64,000 bases of DNA. Origin: Pteria penguin. Its lineage: Eukaryota; Mollusca; Bivalvia; Pterioida; Pteriidae. The notes under the pieces were generated by a model. It saw only the letters and a list, made by a program, of their open reading frames with translations. It was not told where the DNA came from and did no database searches. The stretch is from contig CM068588.1 in NCBI GenBank assembly GCA_035048485.1, positions 28,600,769 to 28,664,768 of the forward strand, given 5' to 3'. Shown piece by piece: positions 37,601 to 49,600 of this stretch (positions are counted from its first letter, which is position 1; every line of letters begins with the position of its first letter). The position numbers and the translations under genes were made by a program.

Positions 37601-40600
37601 CAGGTCTGAAGAGTATAACGAATCGTCTGGAGGCCCCAGTGCCAGGATTTGAGGATGCTTTCCTGACCGTCAAGTTAGATGTACCTCTGATGTCTGAAGA
37701 ACAGAGGAAGGAACTCAATCCCATGATTATAACAATACAAAATATTACAAACCTTCCTGAATCCCCCATGTCATATGAAGAGCTTGCTCTCAAGTGAGTA
37801 AAACAAAATACTTTTCTCTATAGCACTTTCATTTTGCCCATTGTGAAATTGAGTGAAATTGTCTCTGAGGATACCATTTAGCTTGTGGATTTTACTTTTT
37901 AGTAAAATCATCATGAATGTTACTAAAGAAATGTAACTTCTCTCCTAACATACTTTAGATAGTTTTGTATCATGAGAACTCTTGGCCAAAAAAAAAAGAA
38001 ATGAATAAAGAAGTTATATCTCCATCAAAGTTAGTGGTAGAAACATAACCTTTTCAGTGATCAAAAGTGAAAAGAATGCACAGTACTTGTCCTAGATACA
38101 TTATGTTCACAGTGGTGGATCTACAAAAGTACAATGGGGAACAGGGCTACTATGTTAGCTTGTTTTACCATTTTCAAAAATCCTAGATCCTCCACTGATA
38201 GTTACCACAGTGATGCATACTTGTATGATATATATTATCATATAATTTGCCTTTGACATCTACAGTGTATTTGTTGTCAGTTTTCTTTTTTGTTTTATTT
38301 AGATGCCAGCCCCTATATTGGCATCTACAGTGTATTTGTTGTCAGTTTTCTTTTATGTTTTATTTAGATGCCAGCCCCTACATTGGCATCTACAGTGTAT
38401 TTGTTGTCAGTTTTCTTTTATGTTTTATTTAGATGCCAGCCCCTTTATTGCAAGTATAAATTCTTCAAGCAGACAGACTACTTCAGTATAAGTAGGGAAC
38501 ATAGAAGCAACGTGTATCTAGATGACATCAATGTTGTATTATTGGGTAAGAATGCAGCAGATGTATGTGTTTATATTGAAATCTATAATGCTGTAATTTA
38601 CACATTAGGTATTTGAAAATTATTGTTTAAGCTAGTGACATATGTATTCGATGAAAATTTTGTAATCGGTATGTAACAGCTCTAATTTTCTGTTTATTTC
38701 ATTGCAGTTTTGTGATTTATTGTAGACAATTCATTTTATTGACAAAATTTAAGCACAAGAAATCAAAACCATATAATGAAATGTAAACATGATAAATATA
38801 GGAAACAATATTGATATGACATAAGCAATTTATCTCTCTTACTTAAGTAAAAGGGATGTTTAATAATTTATGTATATCAGGGGCCAGTTCTTCGCAACTT
38901 TAACCACTGGTTAAGCTAACCAATGGTTAAAATTCATCTCACTATATCTTTGAAATGAGAAGACTTTAAGTCTTAGTCTGTGCACTGTATTGTAGCTTAT
39001 GAAATAAACTTTGTAAAATTATTTCTATTAGATTTTTATAAAGAAATTTTTAAAATTAAAGTCATTGTCTCTCAAACTTTAACCACTGGTTAGCTTAACC
39101 AGTGGTTAAAGTTTCGAACAACTGGTCCCAGATATAAATCCAATACACATTTATTAAATACATGTATAAGTATAAAATTTATGAAGAATAATGTTCGATG
39201 ATGTTAAGCATTTAATATTGATACGAAGTTGTCAAAAACAATATAATACCTTTTTGTGGAAAAAGATACAATTCCAACACAGAAATAATTTCTATGTAAT
39301 AATACCTTTATACTCTAAGCCCTTACAGTCCATTTTCTCATTCTTTATCATGTTGTCTTTGTCTACTGTTATTTGTGGATGAACAGATTTTCTGAGCTCT
39401 GAATGGTCATTGTTACCGAGTCACCAGATGTAATTTTAACCACACCCTTGTACATAGGTTCATTGTAACGTTACAATCAATGGATGTTTGACACAGGCCA
39501 TTTATTAATGATGTCAGAATGAAAAATGTGTGCCAACATCCACAATATTTGCATACAGTGATCAGTCAGTTGTTTTATTGGGATTTTGAATTTTGTCAGT
39601 AATGTAAACATTGCATTATACTTGTCAGTTTTGTGATATTGCTTTTGCTGGAGAGCTATACTAACATATGAATAGAACTTGTGCCATTGACTATTAACAA
39701 AAGAAATATAATTTACATATATCACATATGGATGAAAACTGAACATTTTCTGGCATATGGAATTCAGGTTGACAAGTCTTCACTTTATCTTATATGCTAT
39801 CAAATTTTGCAAGTCCTATCACATATTTATATTGAACTTGATTATCCCGAAAGCTTAGCTTTTAGATTGTTAAAATTGCCTTCCATTTATTTCATTTTAA
39901 TAATGGAAGGACTGGTGTCAATAAACCCCTAATGCATTTAATTGTAATTGTTCTTTAAAGTACATGTATGCCGTATTGGTAATGATTATTTTCAGGTACC
40001 CTAGAACCATCAGAACTGCGTCAGTATCTCAATGGTCCACCCCTAGAAATAGAAATTCATGATAGAGATCGTAAACCTGAAGATGTATTGCTTAAACCAA
40101 CACTGTTTGGTGATGATTTAGAAGATGAAAAAATCAGCAATGTTGGCACTGTTGCCAGTAAGTTCATGTTGTGAATAAATGTCTCTCTTTTTACTAATCA
40201 GCATTATATAACAAAACTCTTAACAAGTACAAATCATCTGTTCAGTATTTAAAATGAGAGAAGTCATTATTAAAAATGAAAGATAAAACAAAGCAGGAAG
40301 GATTATGCATCATTTCATATTTCAAGTTTTATAATTGACTTCTCAACACAACATATATGAACTAAAGCGATATTACAGAGATTATATGAACTTAAGCGAT
40401 ATTACAGAGATTATATGAATTAAAGCGATATTACAGAGATTATATGAACTAAAGTGATATTGCAGAGATTATATGAACTAAAGCGATATTACAGAGATTA
40501 TATAAACTAAAGTGATAGTACAGAGATATTACAGAGATTATATGAACTAAAGCGATATTACAGAGATATTACGGAGATTATATGAATTATAGCAATATTA

Positions 40601-43600
40601 CAGAGATTATATGAACTAAAGCCATATTACAGAGATTATATGCACTAAAGTGATAGTACAGAGATATTACAGAGATTATATGAACTAAAGCGATATTACA
40701 GAGATTATATGAACTAAAGCGATATTACAGAGATTATACAATGTATAAACTAAAGCGATAGTACAGAGATATTACAGAGATTATATGTACTAAAGTGATA
40801 GTACAGAGATATTACAGAGATTATATGAACTAAAGCAATATTACAGGGATTATGTAAACTAAAGTGATAGTACAGAGATATTACAGAGATTATATGAACT
40901 AAAGCGATATTACAGAGATTATATGAACTAAAGCGATATTACAGAGATTATATAAACTAAAGCGATAGTACAGAGATTATATGAATATCAGTATAACAAA
41001 ATATTTCACTGATTTTTTTTCCATTTTACAGGTCGCCGAACTGTTCATAACCCTTTTAAAGGACGTAACAAACCATGGGACCCATTTGGTGTAGCAAAAC
41101 TAGACTTGTCTGAACTTCTCCATGGTCATAGCTATCTGTATCTTAAAGTTCCTGTCCATAACTGCCGTATCCCAGAAGTCATAGCTTCAGGAAGTGGTGC
41201 TGACAAAGGAGATAATAGATTAGTTGGTGTTTTTGGTGCAGTGGATGGTCCAGGTAGAAAATACTTGTACATGTATCAGTCTAGACTTTATCTCTTATGA
41301 ATTTTCGAATTCTTCGTATGACTTATGATCATATTTAAATAGAGAAGTGAAATGCATTTCTGCATTTTTCCTTGTTATGCTGTTTTGGCCAAAGTGCATA
41401 ACAAATTTGTTCTATAAACTGAGGATGTGCATCAGTCTGTCTGTCGTCAACATTGTTATTGATTTTGTGGTTGAAGCAAAACTTCAGAACTTAGAGGGAC
41501 CACAGCTTTGATAGTTTGCACATGAGATGACTTTGATATGCACTTTGGATTTCAGATAAAATTAAATTCATGTAATCTGTATTTCATACAGGTAGCTGAA
41601 TAATTTTTATAAAATTTTCAAATCGGGGGAAAGCAACAGACTTTGCATGAGAAGTTAAGTTGAATTTCAGAGGAAACTAGTTCAGTGTGACCTACAACTC
41701 ACACTTGAGTGATTTTGTAATCTAGTCATAAGACTGTAACAAGTTTTGTCACTGTCTGATAGAATATCTTTACTGTCGTACATTAATTCATCTTTGAGTG
41801 CAGGTTTATTATCTATAAGACCTGTCTTTAAACTCATTTTCTTTTTACTGCAGTGGACAAGCCTTTGAATGCTGGTCATTATTTACAATCAAACACAATG
41901 TTGAAGGTCAAGGTTGAATTGGCATATCCATTAATAACACCAGAAGAGTTTTCTGCTAAACAGCCATTACCAACCACTACAGAGGTAATGTTATCAATAG
42001 AGCTTCATAGAATACAGAATTGTAAATGTTAAAGAAAATTAATGTTATCTTTTCCTAGGAAACATTTAGATTCTAAATATTTTGTTTGATATCTTGAACT
42101 GTGAATGTGGCTACATGTCATGCATGCTAATAGCTGCATTGAAACTTATTGCTGTATTGCAGCATCAAAGCAGATTTGTTATGGTTCAGTTTGTGAGTTC
42201 TAGATTGATTCAAAGATTGGTGATACTATCTGATAATGGTAATGCAAAATGGTCACAAAATACAAGAAATTGATTCAAAGATTGGCAATGCTATCTGATA
42301 ATGGTAATGCAAAAAGGTCACAAAATACAAGAAATACTAGTCTCATCTGTTATTTAAGTTTGTTGTTCCAAATTTAAATGGGGACTTATCAAAGAGTATT
42401 GGTTTGTTAAAATATTTCATTCACTGGACAGACCCCTTCAAGACAGTAGTTGACTTGTTGAATGTAATCAAAGTTTCCCATATTTTCTCCCGAATTATCC
42501 TGCTCCATACATATTAAGGATGAGTGAATCTGACATCCAATAATAGAATTATGCTATGCTTATAAAGGTATCTTAACTAGGAGACATTATTTTTGTTTTG
42601 TTACTATTTGTTATCCCAAAAATCATGAATGTATCAATATACATTCATTCCTGTTTTATTTTGTAGTGTCCATTTGGGAGAATTATCTTTATGTTTGACT
42701 ACAAGAACACAACTCTTCTACACCAGCTGCAGAATTTAGTGATGGAGATAAATGCACATTCCCTTGAACTTGACGACATGCCTCAACATGTCATCAATGC
42801 TGCTCTGTCCACCTATAAACTCTCACTGTAAGTGTAAAGTATGGCTCTGTCCCGAAAATGATCAGTGCATATATCCCTTGACCTGAAATACCTGGTAATA
42901 ATGATTTAACTTTTTCTCAAGCTGTTTTGACATATAAAAAGGTATAAGATACTTATTATTGATTAATGTTTTTCCAGCAGATGATGAGGTAAGGGGCCTT
43001 AAGCCATTTATGTTACCTTTTTGGCATGATTTTCATTGTGACATGCTGGCATTGTAACATCACAGTAGAACTATGTGCATTTCCTCGGCAAAACAGCAAA
43101 TATGTGGCATGTAAGGAAATACAAGTTTACTGTGAAAAAGGTGTAATATGATGATGTCATGATACAAAATGAGAGTGAATTGAAAATCTACTTATCAGAA
43201 ATATAAAAGTAAAAGTTTAAAAAAAAAATAAAAAAGTATCCACTTAAGTTTTTGAATTTTGAACATTTTGTCTGTTTAGTGACTCAGTAAAAATGCATAT
43301 TGTATCTGTTAGTTTTTAGCTTGCCAGGACAACTTCAGAAGTGTCTGGAAAGCTATTGTCATACCCCCGTCGTCATCGTTCGTAGACAAAAATTTAACCT
43401 TGATCATAACCATTCGAGACAGGGCTTTAACATTTCACATATGTATTCCTTGTGCCAAGACCTTTTATTGGGTACCAATATATTTTTTGACCTTGAAGTC
43501 TGACCTATTTTTTAAAAACTTTAACCTGGGTCATAACTTATGAACAGTAAGAGATAGGACTTAAATTATTTCATGTGTGTATTTCTTGTGACAAGACTTT

Positions 43601-46600
43601 TCACGACTTATCAAAATTCTTTTATGTTTTAACTTTGACCTTTAAGACCGACCTACTTGTAAAAATATTTGCTATTTACATTTGGTTGCCAACAGCGAGC
43701 TGTGTTGTCTTCTGACAACTCTTGTTCGTAATAATTGTGTTATAGTTAATACAAATATCAGGTTTGAAATGAACAATAATATGATCAAAGTACAACTTAC
43801 TTCAATCAAAATTGGATTGCAGGGAGCAGCAGAAAAGTCGTGATCTAAATATAGTGACTGGATTCCAGGTAATGGATGGTGAAATGCACATCTTTGTGTT
43901 AGAGGGTCTTCGTGATCGAGCCGTCAGAGCATTATGGGAAACATTACCTTCTCCAGAAAACTCAGGTAATCCCTTTTTCCCTTATAAGACTCACAAAATA
44001 AAAACTGGAGGTATTGATTATTAACTGCATAAGCTTAAATTAAAAAGCATTTTAAATAAGTCAGATCATACATGTGTCAGTGTGTGAGTAGGTTTCTGCA
44101 GCAATTGTGATCATGAAAAACACACTCAATACATTTTTGGTTCTTATTATTCCCGCACCATTGAAACCCTCTATTGTGTTTAGATAACCTTGTCATTGCA
44201 ACTACTCTTAGATCAGTCAACAGATTTCCACCAAACCTGGCACAACGAAAGATAAGCTTGAAGGGAGATAGTTTTGTTTTGAATATTTTTACAGGAGTAA
44301 TGGCTCTCTAAACATGGAAAATTTATACATTATTTGGTAAAAGCTTATCATTGTAAATCCTAATAAACCATTCAGTAGATTTCATTCACACCTGGCTTAA
44401 ATGAAGATGTGCATGGAGGGAAATTTTGTGTTTTGAACATTTTTACAGAAGTTCTGGCCCTTTGATTTATGAGACTTTATACAGTAGACTAGAACATATG
44501 TTTTCTAAATAACTCAAATACCTTACACTTAAGTTTAAGTTACTTTGGATATTTGGTACTTAGTTATGAAGAGAGGATATGCCAGTTGAATTTAGATTTA
44601 AAGGTTGAAGTTCAAGGTCACAGTATGTGAACTTGAATGAAAATGTGATCAAATCATGAAATCTGGTGGATAACTCAAATACAAAATGTCTAATTTAAAC
44701 CACATTCAGATATACATGTATACTTAATGATGAAAAGACAAAAATGTCTTGATTACAAGTTCCGAGGGTCATTATTATAGCATCTAAACATAAGTGATAA
44801 CGTTGTAAAACATGGATTCCATTTGACAACCCAAGTGCCTTACATTGTATTTAAACGAAATTTGGATATATGTAAATGTATATATGTATAAAGTAAAGAA
44901 ATTAAATCACCTATCCTCTTAGCCCCTTACTAAATTTATTGTGACCGGTAGTGTTATGTATTGCTTCAGCAGTACTCTCAGAACTTAGATTGATTTTATA
45001 TTTTTACTGATTCAAATGAGTTCATTGATTTCGAATACATGTACTCAGTTTTCCTTTTCAACTGTACATGTGTCATTATTATGTTTGGTTCATTCGCATT
45101 GACTTGGCTTGTGCTCTGATAGGTACATTGGGGTGTTTGGACACACATAAATTGCTTTTGCTTAATGTAGATATACATTTGTAGAGAAGCATAGTTTGTA
45201 GAACACCATTGGTTTCCATTTTTAGTCTAGTGTTTTTATCTTATAAAAGACATACATGTATGCCAGTCTGACATAATTCCACCATAATATCAGTGTTAAT
45301 TGTAGCTTATTAGGCATTCTGTGAGTAGTGAGTTTCTTTTCACAGTGATGTTATTATTACAGATGTACGAGTGCTGTTTAATTCAGACCTGAGTTTCAGT
45401 GAGCGACTGTATGGACCATTAGATGTTGATCTGTGTCGAATCAAGCTCCATGAACCACTTACACAGATTGTCCAGCAGCCTTTATTGTATGTCAGAGATA
45501 TGGTTCCAAAGCCATGCTTCGATGCTTTACTCAAACTACATCAGGTAATCAGTGATTTTGATTTGCTGCAGTGTATAATAATTGGTGTTGATTAGATGCT
45601 GAATTTTGTTCTAGGAATATCTAAGTTGCTTAGTGAAGCAACACTCTTGATCTTCAGAGTCTAGGTTTGATCTAAAGTTGCGAAGGTGTATGTAGGTGAG
45701 TTGGGGAGCTGTGCCTGGGTTAGTTGGGCAGGTATATCTGAGATAGTAAGGAAACTACACCAGGGCTAGTTGAGGTGTACCTGATCTAGTTGAGGAGTTG
45801 TACCTGGGTTAGTTGGGCAGGTGTACCTGAGTTAGTAGTTGAAAAGGTGTACCTGAGTTAGTTGCAAGGGTGTACCTGAGTTAGTAAGGAAGCTATACCT
45901 TGAATAGTTGAAGTAGTATACCTGGGATAGTTCAGGATGTATACCTGGGATAGTTGAAGTGTACCTGAGATAGTGGAGGATGTGTACCTGGGATAGTTGA
46001 GGATGTGTACCTGAGATGGTTGAAGTGTACCTGGGATAGTTGAGGATGTGTACCTGGAATATTTGAGGTGTACCTGGGATAGTTGAGAAGGTGTACCTCA
46101 GTTAATGGTATCTATGGGTACTCAGATTATTAATCTGAGATTCTCTGACGAGTAATCCATGTTTTATTTTGGCATTGTTTTGAGATTCTTTGACCATTAG
46201 TCCATGTTTTATACATGTATTGGAATTGTATTTATTTTTGTCAGAGTACCTTCATTCACAAAAATGTGGGATTTTTCAGACTTTGCTGAATATTTACAGT
46301 TTGACTGCTTGCATAAGTAATTTGCACTTATATTTCAATGAAATGATCATTTATACACTGGATCGTCCCAATATTTCCCCATTATTGGCTCTATTACATC
46401 AACTTGCAGAAAACACAAAATCTGAATTTCATTGAGTAGTCGAATGCTTTGGCAGCTTAGTATTTGACATTAAGAGTTAATCCTTGTTTTGCTCTGTTTG
46501 TGTTGACACAACTGAAGTTGTACAAAAAATATTTTTATTCCATTACTACTCTAAAACAGCTTTCAAAATTTAAGAGTATGAAATTCATTAACTTTGATAT

Positions 46601-49600
46601 ATACATGTATTTCAATTTTATATATATCTTTTATATATATATACTTGTGATGTTGTATGAAGTATGTACTTGTATTGTAAATTATCTGTTGTCTCCTCTA
46701 GATAAGTCAACAGGATAAAATGAAGGACATTGTTCGTAATAACTTGATACCCAGTGCCGATATGGTGATATCTATGAGTAAAGAGTTTGGTGTCCCATTG
46801 ACTCAGGAAGACTTTGAAGGTTAGAAAACACTGTTATCGAGGTATTTATTAAATTCAAATGTTTTGCAGGTACATGTGGTAGATTCTGTGCAGCTGTATA
46901 TAATATTTTTCTTTGCCAGTACATTTACTGGTATTCAAGGTTCATTGAGTTTTCAAAGGAAATTAGATTTTATGAATGAGAATAAAGCCAATTCTCCTTA
47001 TTCATTGCTTTAAACTAAACATGTACAAGGAATAGATAATTAATCATGTTCGCATCAACATCATTTGCCTTTATAAGTGTTCCTTATTCATAAGTTACCA
47101 AGTTCTTCCCAATACAGAACAAAAGATTCCTCTTAACAGCACTCGACAGTAATATTTTTCCCTACTTGTCCATTTGGACAAGAAGCCATGAAATTTACTT
47201 GTCAGAATAAAAATTTCACTGGTCCAACAATTTGTCAATACTGAACTTTTATAACTATTGTAATGAATGAAATAAAGTTTAAACAATGTACTCATCAAGT
47301 TATTTCATTATTGTGTATACAGAGCTCCTGATAAGGGTAAGAGGGTATTTACCAACTGCAAAATTAGAAAATAAAAGAAAAATGACAACCAAATTTACCA
47401 ACAAGTGAACTTTGATCCCAAATTTAAAGTTGCTGACCTTGCTCTGAGAATCAACTTCTTGATCATTATTCCACCACTGCTTTTGACTTTAAATTTCGGT
47501 AAAAAGGATTGCAAATTAGTTTCTTTTTTTTAGATTTTGAAACTTCTTTTACAGAAAAAGCTCTTGTCCAATCGGACAAGTAATTAGCATGATTCACTTG
47601 TCCATGAAAAATTTTCACTGGTACCAGACAAGTGAACAAGTGTTAATGTCTGGCTCTGCTTAAATATTTTATTCAAGCAAGTTGATTGAGGCCCCTTGCA
47701 AAAAGGAAATTTTTGCTTCAAAATATTTGACCTTTCATGTAGGTCATGTCTGTCGTCAATAAATTTAAACTGTTATTAACGTTGAAACAAATGATATGCA
47801 GTTCTCTCTGTACTGTTTATAGAGTTACAACCAGTGTCTGAAAAAGAGGCTAAAGAAAAACTCCAAGTTTGTGATCACAAGGAGATTCCCTATATCCAGG
47901 AGACTGGTCATGTGTGGACTCCCATAGATCACTTCAATCAAGAATACATGGAAAAAATCACTTCAAGAGATCAACAGACCGTACCAGATCATGACTTTAT
48001 CAAGGAAAATAAGGTTTGCACTTACTAGTCATTTCATTATAAGAAGTCAATTGTATGAAAATGGTGACACAAGCCTGTATGCATACCATGAAAGTTAACT
48101 CTTGATAATGAAGCCTTGCAGTGTTACTGCATGTACTGGAATACAACTATAGAAATGTCATTTTTGAGGTATACCCCTGTAATACATGTATCATTAGTTG
48201 TATTGTATAAGCAGATAGTGTCATCATTAGTTTGCAGTGAAATTCTTATTTTATGGAATATAATTTCGTACAACAACTGCATGTAATTAAAACTACTTAA
48301 TTCTAGATGCTTGTCCAAACCAGAATAAAACTCAAAGAAAAATGTCCATGCCTGTTCATTGTGGATAGTTACCGGTAAACAGTATGTAAGCCTCAGAATC
48401 TTTGGTGTTTTGTGTCAAGTATTCATACTATGATCATTGCTTTCTTTGTAGCAAATGGTCAAAGGAATTAGTGAGATTAATAAAGCAGACAGAGAAGCAA
48501 ACAAAGTTCCCACAGTTCATGCAGATGTCAAAGTGGCCCATAATTACAGTACTCAGACCTTGAACTCTACAGACCTAGCAAAAGAAAAACTGAGACAGAT
48601 GTTGGCCGAGGTAGATACTGCTATATATAGGGATTTGTCACACAAAAATAAAAGAAAATGAAATATTTTACAGATATTGAACTCTGAGGATAGTTAAAAC
48701 TTTAAAACATCTATATACTGCGAATTATAGTTCTATAATCCATTAGGTGCTTTGTAATTTAGTTGAAATAGTCAGGGCCTTGTGATACCCTGTAATATAC
48801 CATTCAGTATGCACTTTCGCTTTTTGTTAGGAGTGCAATCTAGTCATGTATTTGCAGTTTCATTTCTTGTCTTCCTCTTGAAAAAAAAGATGAATATCAA
48901 TATTATGCAGTCTTATATGTAAATATGAAAATTTTCATCACAATAACTCTGCTATGGACTCGCCATTACATTATGTGGTCTAGATAAACATTTGTATTTT
49001 CCATTGTTGATATTCATTCTAATGCCCTATAGTGCTTACCTCTAATGGGACAGTAGAATCATAGCTCCTGTTATTGCCTTATTATATTTCCCAAAATATC
49101 TCTCTGTAAGCTTTTACACATGTGTTTTGAAGTCTGTGTAGAAGGCCAACGATTAAGCACTCCTCCATAATCTGGTTGATCTGAAAACAAAATTGTAAGA
49201 AAATAATCAGAAAATCGTCGTTACTTGGAAATAAAGAATAAATTACAGATTTAGAAGTGGTTGAAATTATTATGAGTGCATTGGAAACAATTCTATACAA
49301 AATAATATAGTTGTAGACTTTGTGTTATGAGAAGTTAAGATTATTCTGAGATAAAATAATCAGATCTTGCAGTCTTCATTTTTCTTTCTTTCTTTTTTTT
49401 TTTTTACATCTAACTGACATTATATTTACAGAATCCAGATACACGTTATACATACTGCCAAGATTATCACCACTCTATGACAGTGGTACCTGTCAATGTC
49501 GAAGCTCTGAAGAAACAAGCTGCAGCGGAACATAAGGCTAGATTTAAGACGGAAAAAGGATGGATCTACCCGGGTATGAAATCGACACTGGAATGTAATG

